Shown: one piece after another, positions 38,901 through 53,700 of the stretch
Layout of the letters: each line of letters starts with the position of its first letter
How positions within the stretch are numbered: the stretch's first letter is position 1
NCBI GenBank assembly: GCA_030522415.1
Contig: CM060127.1
Location: 13,191,646-13,255,645, forward strand
Source: Channallabes apus
Lineage: Eukaryota; Chordata; Actinopteri; Siluriformes; Clariidae
Reading direction: 5' to 3'
Length of the DNA stretch: 64,000 nucleotides
The notes under the pieces: generated by a model
Seen by the model: the letters and a program-made list of their open reading frames with translations, nothing else
Told to the model about the DNA's origin: nothing
Database searches by the model: none
Translations under genes and position numbers: made by a program

Positions 38901-41055
38901 GTCCTGACCTCACGCCAAACCATTTCCACAAGGAGTTCCTGAGAAGCCGGCTTTTCAGATATGAAGCAGGCAGTCCAGTCAGAAAACGTTCTACCATTAT
39001 GGTTTCCAAGCTAACACTGAAATTAGTGTATTAGTGTAGCAGGGGATTATATAGAGAAAGATTTTTTTACTTTGTGTCCTCTTATCCTGCTCAATCAAAA
39101 GTCCTGGTTTGACTTGAACACCATGTAAACTGTATAAACACCACTTATTTTCACAAATTCCACTTAGTGTCATGTGTGTCATTTTCTGTCCTTTCTCCAC
39201 CCTGTCTTCTTGTGTGAGGACAGTCTGTGTTTAATGTTGTAATTTATACCCTCGCATGTTGTACACACGATAATTACAGGTCATCCTAGACTTATATTAT
39301 CTAACCCCAACTATGGCATTTGACACTGATTCTTGGATATCTCCCAACAAATACAATAGAGCTATGACTCACAGGTAGCCTGTTGATGCAGTTCGATTTG
39401 ATTTAATTTAATAGCACTCATGTCAGTTTTATCTCAAACAGTTATATATTTTTACAAGTTTTAAAGTATTAAAAATGAGCAAAATGATTTAATAAACACC
39501 GAAAGATTGTGTACTGTGACTTATGCTGTTGATTGTTTGCGATTATTATTATTATTTTTTTTACGTCTTCTGCTCCACCCTCCAGTCCAGTAGGTGGAGA
39601 TATTGAATATTTAGTCCCATAAACCCTTTTGCAAAGTGAGATTTAAAAAAAAATTCAGTTTAGAAGTTTGCAAAGTGTGAATCGATTCTAAATCAATTTG
39701 AACTCTAGAATACAACAATGTTAACTTTGCATACAAACATCACATAAAGTTACAAAGAATATTAGCAAATAAAATTGTACATAAATGTTATATAATAGAT
39801 ATAAATTACATTTGATATAAAATAAAATAAACTGTCCATAATAACTAACAAACTGAAATGAATTCATTCATTTTCTATACCGCTTATCCTGGACAGGGTT
39901 GTTGGGACCTGGAGCTTATCCTGTGAAGCAAGGTACACCATGGATAGTGTGCCAATTCATTGCAGGGCACACACACACTACAGGCAATTTTTGGGAACAC
40001 CAATGTTCCTACTCTCCATGTCTTTGAATTGTGGGAGTAAACCAGAGTACCCAGAGAAAACCTACCAAGCACAGGGAGAACATGCAAACTCCAGCCACAC
40101 AGACCAGAGGCAGGAATCGAACCCTCGACCCTGGAGGTTTGAGGCCACAGGGCACAACCATTGCTACGTAGCAAACAGAAATTTTTTTTTTTTTTTTGCT
40201 GCCGATCTTCATTTCTCAATTAAGTGACAAGAAGCTTTGGTGTCGATATCGGGTTATTTTATTCTTTAGACTAATCTTTAATCCTTCTATTTTATTCATT
40301 TGGAGGTATTTAGGGCGAATATCAGAGGCAGATTTGTATTAGCTCTTCAAAAGCCAGGCTGAAATCCTCCTCGTTGCTCATACTGTGACTGAAATCATAG
40401 TGCTTGTGTAAAAAGCATCCCAGTCATGTAACAACAACAAAAAAAGAATCACCCTCATGCAATCAATGCTTGATATCTCTAGTTATTGACTGCATGACGA
40501 TGCGCTAGGACAAGTCGCTTAACGTTCACATGTGAATGATTCATCTGTTAAAAATGAGCTGAACTGGCGCTGGATCAAACTGAAGGAAAAGAAAAGAAAA
40601 AAAAAGAAAAGAAAGGAGCAAGGTTTTGAAGGAGAAACAGTGACTCTGCAGGACAGCTGTAATTAGAACCGCTCAACAACCGCAAGCTTCAATTCATCAC
40701 CGCCTCGTGTTCGACGTAACGAAGGGGAGGCCTGGAACACTAAAGATAACACACCCGAGACCTGACTGATGCTTTAATTCATTTTCTGGGTAGAAACCAG
40801 TCTTGTCTGAAAAAAAAAAGTCTATCGTCCTGCACAGCCTACAACAATTTGTTGCAAAGGCACAGAGCAGGACTAGCGGCTCTCTTCCTGCACGCCGGGT
40901 TTATCCACAGCACTGCCTTCATGCAGCTAAATTCTAATGAGAGACAAAAGGGAGTCTCTCAACTCATCACTCAGAGGCTGTGACGAGGAACGGCTATTGA
41001 CTGGGCTGTGTTCTATGAGCCAATCCACTAATGTACTGTATGTGTGTGTGTCTGT

Positions 41056-41107
<52 letters not shown>

Positions 41108-42037
41108 CGAAAAAGGCAGTGGATTGTACACAGAGTGCTGTCAAGTCTCATTTCACAACAAATCTCTAAAGTAACAGAGAAAAGAGGAGAAAAGAAGACA
41201 AAAATGAGGAGAGAAAAGAAGAGAAGATGAAATAAATGCAAGAAGCGGGAACAAAAGAGAGGAGAAGACAATAGAAGAGAAAAGAAGAGAGGAAGAAATT
41301 ATAAAAGAAGACAAAAAATGAGAAAAGAATATGAAATGTAAGAAGAAAAGAGAAAAGAAGAGAAAAGAAAAGGAGACGAAACAAAGAACAGAGGAGAAGA
41401 AGCGGATGAGTGGAGAAGACAGAAACAAACATGAAGTCAAAACAGGAGAAAAAAAGCACAAGATAACAGAAAATAATGGATGAATGGGAGAGAAGAGATA
41501 AAAACAAAACAAAAGAAACAAAGAAAAGACGAACGAAGAGAAGAGAAAAGGAAATGAAGTGACATGAAAGAAAACAGAAAACAACGAAGAATAGAGATTA
41601 GAGAACAAAACAATAGGAATAAAAAAGGAAAAAATTGAGCAGATGAACACAAAACAAAAAAGAAAAGAAGAAGAAGAGGGGGGGGGGGGTACATAACTCT
41701 TTAAGAGTGTGTCCTGTTTCTAATTTACACTTCAGTGAACAACGCCACAAAATGAGGTCACAATGAAACATGAACAACACACTAAAGGAAAAGAGTGAGA
41801 CAGAATGAGACACGCAGAAAGAAAGAGTGAGAGGCAGAGAGACAAACAGTGACATGAGACAAAGCGATGGACAGAGATTGAGACAGGCAGTGGGAGGGAT
41901 TGAGACAGTGTGTGAAACAGAGAGTGGAACAGAATGAGATAGAGAAGGAAACAGAGAGTTAAACAGACAAAGAGGAAGGCAGTAAAAGAAAGAGTGAGAC
42001 AGAGAGAGAAACCGAGGAGAAAAAGTAAGACAGAGAA

Positions 42038-42087
<50 letters not shown>

Positions 42088-42903
42088 GATGGAATAAGAC
42101 AAGTGAGATAGACAGTGAGATTGAGACAATCAGAGAGAAAGAGCAAGTGAGATTAAGACAGACAGACAGGCAGGGTGAAATGAAGACAGTGATACAGAGA
42201 CAATGTGAGACAGACACAAGAGTAAGACATAGGAAATAAAAGAGTATGTGAGAGAGATAGAGTGGGACAGAAAATGTGAGAGTGTGAGTGAGGTAGAGTG
42301 ATATGGAGAGGGTGAGACAAACAGAAAGTGTAAGAAAGAGAGATGAGACCGAGTGAGAAAAACAGTGAGAGAGAGGGGCAGAAAGAGACAGAAAATGTGT
42401 GAGACAGAGTGAGACCGACAGACAAAGCAAAATAGACAGAGTGAGGGAGAGAGTGACAGACAGAGAGAGGGGCAGAGAATGTGAGATCAGGAGACTGAGA
42501 GAAGGAGTGACATGGAGAGAGACAGAAATACTGTAGGGTGAGATGGAAGAGTGAGACACACACAGCGAGTAATCAAATGACACAAGTGACCTACAATAAC
42601 ACAAAATAACCGAATAAACACAACTAACACAAAGTACAACAAATATCCGATAAGAGAAAAGGTTACAAATAGTTTAAAACTTTACATTTAATATTATAGG
42701 TAAAAGAAAAATTTATATATATAAAATTAAATGGTTACATAGTAAAATGTGAAATGTTCCTATTTTACAGACTAAATATAATTAATAATATAAAAAATAA
42801 TAGTATAATAATATAAAAAAATAAAAACCTTTAATATGCAAATATTACAAACCTTTCAGACAGTGAAATGTCACACACACACACACACACACACATACAC
42901 ACA

Positions 42904-42943
<40 letters not shown>

Positions 42944-43155
42944 AACACACACACAGTGTAAACTCCAAACGAGCATCACCACAGAAACCACTAGTTCCCC
43001 TCAGCGTAAACAGTAAAAATCTCTACACACACATGCATACACACATTCACACACATACACACACATACACACGACACACACACGTCAGCCAGCCACCCGG
43101 ACCACAGAGGCGGAGCTGCAGCTCAGGACATGACCACAGTTAACACTCAACCAAG

Positions 43156-43225
<70 letters not shown>

Positions 43226-43281
43226 CCTGTGATTATACAAGTCCACACAACTAGTGCCTTGGCTGTATGAGAGCTGTATTT

Positions 43282-43314
<33 letters not shown>

Positions 43315-46300
43315 GACAGTAATACTAGTACTGGAGGATATAACAATACAGACGTAGGAATACATTATTATCCTGATGTACAGTCAGGTGTTACTTCACT
43401 CCATGTCTTTTTTCCCCTTTCAATTTTATGACTCTTTTCTGTCTTTCACTTCGCCTGACCTTGTTCTTATTACAGTATTACAGTCCGCAGTGGATTTGTC
43501 TCATTTTGTAGTGAAACCTGCCATGTGAATAAAACGTATGATGCTCTTCACTGATAAATGAAATAAAATGAATGATTACTATGGTTTATGAGAAATAAAA
43601 CACTTCAAGACATGGGCTATTATAAGAAAATAATCAGTGTTGAGATCGGAAAAAAAAAACTATAATAAATAATAATATAATATAATATTATAAGCCACAA
43701 TAACATCAGCCGCCAGCTGATTATTTTTATTTTAACAGCATTACACAGTGTGGCACTGCTTACCTACATACTGTATCATCACCGTGAGGCTCATGTAGAA
43801 TAATATCATGTAGTGGCTTTAAAAAAAATCGCTTTATTTATTTATTTATTTTAATTTCTGCCGTGAAATCATAAACTACTCTTAAAAAAACGGGAACACC
43901 CCACCTGCACGATAAACGTCCACCGTGCCTCTTTGCTAGCACTGCACACACAAACACATACACACACATCACTGTAAAGTATGTCGACTTACAGAGAGTT
44001 GTTCAGTGTTCATCACATCGCCCAGACTTCCCTTCCTCAGGAAATGGACTCCATTAACAGACTAATGGACTGTCCGCCTGTAATTCAGAACATTCTGAAG
44101 TCTATTCCTTACACGTGCGTGGATAATGTTCAGTAAGGATAAGCAGAACGCCCGATCAGCTTCTTATTATAGCCCGATCTGGCTTCCTACTGTATGCTTA
44201 GAAGTCTGAATCAAATGGATCCTTGTCTCCACTTACACAGTGACATCAGTGGACCGGGTCTGAGTTCCATGAAAATATTACTAGGAAATTACTCGGGAGA
44301 GGAATCACTATGGACCACCTGATACAATATTATCACAATACTTAGATGCTGATACCATTTGTATTGCGATTTTATAATTATTATAATTATATTATAATTA
44401 TGAATTATATTTTTTATATATATAGTTGATATAGTTTGGTTACAATTCTGAACAAACTTAGCAAATAATTTACTCCTACCACATGTGAAACTGTGCTGCC
44501 AACCAACATGTGAGTAGTATAGAACACGCCACCTGTAGGACTAAACAGGAGCTGCAATATATTACCTATTTCTTATTCTACTGACTGGTTGTTGTTGACT
44601 TATGGGTGGTGGGAAGGGACTGGGTGAAAAAAAATTGTACCAAAGTGTACATGTATGTATATGTTTCTTGTTTCAATTTAAAATAAAAAAGACTTTGATT
44701 AAAATTAAATAAATAAAAATACATTTTAAAGAAACCGATACATGAATTGTAATATGTAACAGAAACTGTTTTTCCCCCCATTTCTAACAATAGTTTAGAA
44801 TTACTTGCATTTAATTGAATCTCGTAGCTTATGGACACATTTGTGATCACTTTAGTTAAAGTAATTTGTGCTACAAATGGTCAGTAAGTTAGAAGGAAGT
44901 TCTACAAAGTACAAAGTTGTAGCACAAACTACAAAGTTCAAAGCCGTAATCTCTGCGATAGGAGGTCGGAACTCATTCTAAAGATTACGGATAGCAAGCT
45001 TGTGAAATCACATGTGGCTAATTTATGTAACTTGTGTCAGGCTGGTTTCACTTAATTATAACCCTAATTTAGTATGACATTTTAAATTGCGTCAAATTCA
45101 CACGATGCCTGCTGTCTGGCTGTCTGCTACCCCGCCCACTCCAATAAATAAATACATAAAAAACAGGCCAAATAATACCTTTACTAAAACGCATCCTATA
45201 GCTACATTTACATTATACATCCTATAGCTAAATTTACGTAATACATTAGACTTTGTCTAATGTATTACAAGATAAAAAAAAAAATCCTGGTTTTATCCTA
45301 GTTTTTCATTCGTCTTCTCCACCGTGTTCTCCCTCGAAAAATGACATCAATGAACTGTTACAGCTTGAAAAAGAAATGTTATTATCTTATTATACTGTAA
45401 AAATATTTTTTTAAATAAAACAAATATTATGTAATGACTGACACCGTGTACCATAGTGCGCTCCATTCTGCCACGTTACCATGGTTAATCAGTTATGGGT
45501 CACCCTCTCTCTGTCTGCTCGACATGCTTCAACCAAACTAGTTTGAATATTAGCCGGCAGTGTTTTGGATCAGAGTGCCACCCCTTACAGTACTGAGTGA
45601 GATGGGGTGATGGGGGATCTCTTGTGACTGAGTGTTCTGTTTAGTCTGCCCCGATCTGGTCAAGAAAAGACGAATCACACCGTGAACAAAGACACGACGC
45701 AGAGACAGAGAAAGAGAGAGGCGGGGAGTGAGGGGAAGAGGATAAGGGCAAGCATTGGAGATAAAGGCCATCGTTCACATCCCTAGGATCCCTATCTCTC
45801 ATCATCTGAGGCTACGGAAGCCACACAGACACGCAGAGACACACCTACACACACGCACACATCCTGAGGTAATGTTTGAAAAACGGCGATGCCAACAGAT
45901 ACATCAGGGACTGAAAGCTGGGTTAGGAAAGCTTGCATGAAGTGGGATTTTTCTGTAAGGGGCGTGGCCTCTGTGCTTCAGATCCTGCGAAGGAGGCATG
46001 CCCTCTAAGTTCTTATCTGTACTTTTTATTTGCACAACTCTAAAGCTGCATCAATGGTGGTTTAATAGGAATGTATTTTCATACAGCATTTTTTTAAAAA
46101 TATCTTTTTAATCATGTATCAACAGGCACACATCATCTCATCTGACACACCTGGAACTAGAGTCCCTGGAAAAAAGAGCATCCCTGCCAGGGACTTTAAT
46201 TTCAGTTTTCCAGTTCGGAAAGAAAAAGCTTCACACTTTGCAGTAACTGTCTCTGGAAGAAAGAAAAGGGGTAAAATAATGAGGCAAACAAAAGGTGCAG

Positions 46301-47689
46301 CTGAAGTGGAGGATAAGCTCCAGCATGCCAGAGTTACTCACGCCGAGTTCAGACTTGTTTCCCAAAGCTGTTAATGCACACAAACATCTGCCAGTAAAGA
46401 TTTCCAGACTTGAGGAATGTGTGTGTGGTAGGACCTGACTGGGGGGGAAAATGTTCTTACAAAAGTTTCTGTCTGGTACGATTTGTCAAAAAAAAAAACA
46501 CAAAAAAAGGAAGATCGAAAAGGAAGAGCAAATCTCTTTTATAGATTTTGAAGATCCTGTAAACATTTTCATTTCAGCGGCAACATCTTGCGCCAAAATT
46601 CTCATCTGGTCACCATGTGTCAGTTTCTTTTTTTTTTTTTTTTGCTCACTGGAAACTGGTTATACAATCATGCGTATAGACTCAAGTGCAGAGACCCAAC
46701 CATCGGATTCTATCAAGACACCTTGAAAATTGTGACTCTGACACTTTTCTGAAGCCAGAAACGTGTACGAAATACATGTGAGCCATGAGAGGAGAAGCTA
46801 CTGTAAGACTGAGAGAGTAATCTCTTTCTGGCTCACGAGTTGTGCAACAGAAAAGCATCAAAACCTCCACTGAATTCCAATCCCGATGATGGCCTAGCCA
46901 TGAGGCTACGTCCACATTACCATCCTGAAGTTACTCAATTCTCATTTGTTACTTGATTATGACTAAATACACTACCGCACAAAAGCTTGCGATCATGGCC
47001 TCCGAGTGGCGCAGTGGTAAAGCGCTCGCCCTATCATCCGGGGATCGCTGGTTCGAACCCCGGATGATGCTGTTTTCCTCTCACAGCCGGAGACACAGAG
47101 AGAGCTAATTGGCTGAGCTCTCTCAGGTGGGTGGGATGAGAGGTACTTGTGCTCCCACATTAATCACAGCTCTACAGCCAATCAGGGGCGTCTGTGAGCT
47201 CGCGCACGCGGAAGGAGCAGCTAGCGCTTTTCTCCGAGTGTGTTACTCTGCCCCCTAATGGTGCGTGAGCAAGCAGTTCATAAATGATGTATATATGATG
47301 TAATTATTTGTTCATGGCTACAGCTTCATCAACCCAATGATACAATAAAATTGTTTGTGTTTTTACAAAGCATTGACACTGGAGACTCCTTCCAAAGGCT
47401 GGAAGAAAAGAGAATGTGTGGATTGAAGATCGGAAGAAAAGCTGGAGCCTAGCCAATTTAGCCCAAAACAGCTACAGCATTGTAAACACACACACATACA
47501 TATGAACAGATGCATATTTGCAGCACTAGTCAGATGTAGGTGCAGTGAGATAATTGCACGTCTTGGGCACTTTCCTGATTACAGGAATCCTCTCGCTTGT
47601 TGTAGGAACAAGACGCTGCGGCTTCCTCTCCCCTCGGGTTCTCAAACTGCGACCCCTGACCTCCTTGCACAATCACTCTTTCTCTCTCA

Positions 47690-47728
<39 letters not shown>

Positions 47729-50700
47729 ACACACACGAGCCTCAGGTCGTGTCCTCGTTCAGACCTGTCTCCTCACGAATTCATCATTGGCTTGAAACGG
47801 GATCTGGATCAGGACTGATCACTGAGCGTGTTTACTTCCACAAGAATAATCTGATCGTTATCTTACTTCAGAACATTGTTGAAACAGGTATGTAAATCCC
47901 GTACTACAAACACTTTAAATAGAATTAACAGATTTGAAGAAATATGATTCAAGTCTTCGGATTTTGTCCCAAATAAAGCGCGTCTGTCATGTTAGTGCAC
48001 TATGTTGAGCTGCGGTTTAAACACGCAAAGGGACGACTACAGAGTTCTGATCAAAGAAAAACATGTCACATGTGATTACTAATTAGTTTTTAAAAAACTA
48101 TACCACTTTTTTTTCTTGTGTTTGACTACGATCAGAAAAGTCCTGTTTAAAATGTGTGCTCACACTAAGTGTTCAGGTTACCAGATCTGCATCACAAAAG
48201 TAACCCAAAGTGGACCAGCTGTATTAATGCCGCCTCCGAGGCGACGATGAAGCAACTTGTAATTCCCACCTACAACCAATAAAAGCTACCAAAAACACTT
48301 CCCAACCCAACTTGGGGTAATTGTCTTCTTTAATATCTTTGCTATTTACAGTTGGGGCAAATCAAGATGGCCGCTGACACTGTGAACAGTGTGAAGTAGC
48401 ACATGTCTGTTTCAGACCCAGAATTCGGTTATATATCTCTGACACTGACCATATTAATCACACCTTTGAGAAGGTTTTCAGTAATGCTAGTCAGGTGTTT
48501 TGGTAATGCTAGCCTTGTTCTTAATGCTACTCATAATGCTGCCTAGCTTATTGTTTACACTACTCGCTAGTTTTCTGCTTTGCTATTGTTTCTGCTGAGC
48601 TGCAATTTCAGTCTCAACATGCTGCATAAATGCTTAAAATTTACTAGAGTAAAGTAGAATTCATAGTGTAAAAGTGATCTTACAGTAGCTTTTCATTAGC
48701 ATTATGTCTGCTAATGGGGGAAAAGACAACCTTTCATAGCATGTTTTTCTATTTTAATATCACATGTCAAAGATGATGAGGCAAGAAAAGCCCAGAATTG
48801 TGTGATTAAATCAGTTTTGCAACTTTGCAAAAAACAAACAAACAAACAAAAAACTTCTGCAAAAGTACTTAAAAACACGCTGAGCATTTGTTTTTCAGAT
48901 TATCGCCACCTACTGGACTGGAGTGTGGAGGAGACAATTGGCAGGAAAAAAGATCAACAATTTATTACAAGAGGTGACATTTAAACAATCAACAACACAT
49001 GTTAGACAACATTTCAACACTTTTTAAATATTTTTTCATAGTTTTTTAAACTTTCAAGTAAAAATATGCATTAAACATTTATGCTTTTGAATCGAGTTGA
49101 AAATCACAATAAATCAAGAGTCTGATTTCACCTTTGATTCAAAGCTTGAGACAATACCGTGGACACGATTGCCTATAGAGCACACGATTTGAATAAATAA
49201 AAAAAAATATTTGATTGTTTTTGCTAGAGGAATCCTGACACTTAAGCACTAGAACACAATGCAAATTTTAAACAATTAGAGTTTCCGTTTGACTCAACAT
49301 TATCTATTCATATCATGTTATTAAACATTTTGTTAAAAAATTTATTAAAACAATTAATTAAAAAAACAAAAAAAAAGCCTCTTTGGCAGTTTATACTGTA
49401 TGTAACTCAGCTCTGTAGGAAAATGACGCATCTGGCAACCTTGTTTTATTAAACCCTAAGAACAAATCAAATGCATTTTACATTAAAACCATTTTGATTT
49501 ATGCACAGTCACATTCCATACAAACTTAAATAATTCTTTTGATTGTGTAAAGCTGCTTTGCGACAATGACATTTGTTGAAAGCGCTATACAAATAAAATT
49601 TAATTGAATTTCCCAAAGTTTTGAACATCACTTCCCATTTCTCCAATCTTTATGCAGTGACTTCTCACTTTTTTTTGCACGATCCTCTCTTATATGCAGA
49701 TTAACAAGGGGAAGAAGCGCATTTCATGTTCTGTACAGCGCTTAGGCTTGTACGACTGAATTATGCCTAAAAACAGGTACAAACAGCTTTACATGTCTGG
49801 AAGAACGTCATTTTTGTGCGGGTAATTGTTGTGAACCTATTCAAAGGACAAGTAAGAGCAAATGCTTATTACAGAGATAATGACGTGCTATCAATCTTTT
49901 TGTAGCTTGTCACGTCTGCGCTAATATATCATGTGAAAGAGTGTAACCTCGGTTGCTTTCTGATTTTACTCTCTAATCTGCTGATTATAGGGCGAGGGTG
50001 TAGTACGGCAAACATTCTGACGTGCATGAAAAGTCAAGAACGTGACACTGTGTACACGGTGATGGATGGAACGTGCGACGAGGACGTGACGCCTCACTGC
50101 ACCGCCTCTCTCAGGCATGTTTATAGGGAGAGGTGTTGCATAATTTACCTCAAATTATTACCCCTGAACTAGACAGTGAGTCAACACTGGATATTCAACA
50201 GACAAAATAGCGGTCTGTGAGCAGGTTCCTAAAACAAATTTTTTTCACATGATTCAGCTCCCCCGGCCAGGCTCGATTCCCGTCTCTGTGTGCATGGAGT
50301 TTGCATGTTCTCCCCGTGCATGGTGGGTTTCCTCCGAGTACTCCGGTTTCCTCCCACAGTCCAAAGACATGCAGGTTAGGTTAATTGGCGTTCCTAAATT
50401 GCCCGTAGTGTGTGATTGGGTGTGTGAGTGTGTGTATGTGTGTGTGCCCTGCGATGGATTGGCACCCTGTCCAGGGTGTACCCCGCCTAGTGCCCGAAGT
50501 CTCCTGGGATAGGCTCCAGGTCCCCCACGAACCCTGAACACAGGATTAAGCGGTATAGAAAATGAATGAATGAATGATTCAGCTCTAATAATTAGTCATA
50601 TTTAATATATTTGTTTTATTAGAGAAAATCATGTCTTTTTATTTTTGTATTAATTTAAATCAGGTTTTTATGTCATGGAAACATCAACAAAATGCGTTCC

Positions 50701-53700
50701 CATCATCACCTTGTCGTCTCCAAGGTCTATGGTCCTGAAGACCTTTCCATGATAGAAAACTTGAGACCACTTGCTTAAATCTCAGAAAACAACATCAAAG
50801 TTTACAGTAATGTGCAAATGTCTTGACTCCTCGCCATCATTTCTTCACATTTTACATCCAAAAAGCCAGACATTGTAGTATTTATTATATAGCCTTGAGG
50901 AATAGTTCTCCAGGCTTCCTGAAGTACTTTTTGGTCTCTGATTTTTAGTCTATTCCCTGAAGTTTTTGTTTGTTAAGCCACACAATGACCTATGCAAATC
51001 ATCTAACTTAAGGAATGAACCAGTAAGGTTGCGGATGGATGTTGTAAACTGGTGATGCTGAAACAGACAAGGGGAAATGAGGTTGCTGCTGATGTTGTTA
51101 CATCTTTTGCAGCCTGTCACAGTGAAACATTTGTTCCCAAAATTGTTTCTTTAATATAATCTACACTGTTTAATTTAATTTCATATGAAATAATAAACGG
51201 GGGTAAAGACGTTTGCATAGTACTGTATATAACCGATCAGACACATTTTTTAATCCACTTATGTGGACCACCTGTTGAACAAATCCCTGCGCACCATACG
51301 CTGTTACTATAGAAACGATATTGTAATTAGAGCGAGTGCTTTCATCAGCAACGCTGTGGAAAAAGTGAAAGTTAATTATGTAAGCTTTTAACGCCAAAGC
51401 TCGTGTGTAAACAGGCTGGGCCCGGCTTTGACACGCTCATACCTGCTTGTGATTCATCGGGCTCTTGATATGAATGAAAACATAAACTCTGGCACAGAGG
51501 CACACCTTAAAAACACACAGACAAATATACTTCGGTCACCTCTGGCATGCCATGTGTTGGAATGTGTCGGGAATAAAATTCCACAGGAAGAATGCGAAAA
51601 AAAGGAAGTGGACGAGACGTTTCCTTCAGTCCGATCTCTTAAAGTATAGATGATAATCGTTCTCAATATCCTCTGTATCGGGTTCTGACTCTTCCTTACT
51701 CACTCTGTAGCATCTAGACCTGCTTTTTATATGTTTCCTGATGTTTTATCCGTTTCCGTGGATTTCCTTGTAATCCATTAAATCTACTTAAACACACACA
51801 CCAGAGCTATTTAAAGGTTTTCAAGGTGTGGTGAGTGATTTTGAAATCCGAAAACTATGTGTATAATATTATGACGCATTTCAGCAGGTTTAATAAAATA
51901 TTTGCTCTGAAATTAAACTGATGCTATAAAAGCAGGACTAAAGGAACATAAGGTGGACCACCTGCAATCTTGCAATCGTTCAGGACGAGGAGACTCGAGT
52001 CACATGTCAGTAATAACAATAGAGGTCTGCCTCTTGGACTAGCGCAGGGCTTTTTCATGTGTTTCAAGAGAACAATTTTATTATTCAGCTTCAGCTACCA
52101 TTCAGCTAACTAACTAGCGTAGTGCCGTAGTGGTTAGCACCGTGGCCTCGCACCTCCTGGGTCGAGGGGTTTGATTATCCCCTTGGGTCACCCTGTGCCA
52201 TTCTGTCCAGGGTGTACCCCGCCTCGTGCCCAAAGTGTCCTGGGATAGGCTCCAGGACCCCGCGACCCTGTACAGAAATAAGCAGTATAGACGATGAATG
52301 AATGAACGACAGATTTTTTTTATGTATTTATTTTTTAATTGGCAAATTGCTTTTGTCAAAAAGGTCCAAGAAGCACTATGACCTTCATAGCATTTCCTAG
52401 ACCCTTGACTTTGATCAATAGAACACTTCAATATAAGTTATACTAGCGTTAGTACCCATTTTTGATGGTAAATAGTTTTTAGAAATAGTTAAAAGGTTAA
52501 AGCTAAAAATAAGCTTATTCATACAAAGTAATCAAATTTTGTAAGATTGAGTAGCTGACTTGCTGGTTACACTAAGTTGTACATCTTTCGTCATCAGACA
52601 AACGCACTTTCTGTTTTAAAGTAGATTATTACATTTGGCACTGTAATGACTGTTCATAACATCTCTTTTACTCAACATTACTCAATGTGCTGCCAGTTCA
52701 AGTATTACACATGCCATCACCTCGGAAGGCTGGTTTGCTCTAACGACCCATGTTTTATCTCATTGTGGCGCCATGGTTTCGGAATATGAGACCAACATAC
52801 AATGATCTCTCCATTTTTGAAGGATCAGTTTTTATATGTGTCACATGTTCATTTGTGTTTCGTGAGGATTCGGGCACTTAATCAATGCATTTGGGTGGTT
52901 TCTGTGTCTTCCACATTCTCTGTGTATTAACAGTAAACTATCTCGTTGACTGGGCTGTAGAGTGATGCATGTAGCCACTCACCCTTTAAGGGAAAAGGCA
53001 CTGTATTCATCGGAAAAAGCTCTGGCTGCTGTGATGTGGCACATAACTGCTCATAATGTCATTTTGAGTTAATTTATGGGGCAGATTTAACTTCAGGCAA
53101 ATCTAAAAGGACTGGTTAAGTTTTATTAAATTCTGTCTTCCCAGTTTTGTGTGACGCTGTGACAAATTCAGCCGGCAAGATATACAAATGGTTTCTGGTC
53201 CTCCAATGTATAAAACGTAAAGATATCACTGAAAGAGCAAGTTCTAACCAATGTACAGACAAAACCTTTCTTTCATTTATATAGATTAAAAAAAATTTAT
53301 TATTTGTTCCTGATCTTATGAGTTGCGCCAGCACAGGTACATCAGTAACCTCCGTGACCTCCGATCAAACCTGAGCATCACCTTTCAGGCTCGATACCTT
53401 ACATACCACGAGAAATTAAAATGCCATGTCCCCAGTTACACACAAACACACAGATTCTGCCAAGCTGTAAAACGAGAGCCAGCTTGGGTGACTGATCTTC
53501 CCGGTATGTCCATGGGCCTCTACATACAAAGCACCTTGTTGTTCGGCGTTTGTTCTCCAGAGGCCTACGGCGCTTTTTTTTAAAAAACACTGCAGGCATT
53601 TCTGAGACAGATCTGCATTCGGAGCCTCAAGCTGTCCAGATCTTCGGATTTATTAAAGGAGGATCGGAATGCCATGCAATGAATACGCTATTCACAGCCC

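Noticed and set aside
41153..42604. Minus-strand ORFs up to 290 codons rich in Ser, Leu, Phe and Cys
   Set aside because: Products of reading a purine/pyrimidine simple-sequence tract. No real protein pattern.
46998..47075. Possible functional tRNA gene
   Set aside because: A and B boxes are present, but the sequence continues into a SINE body, and I could not confirm an intact acceptor stem pairing.
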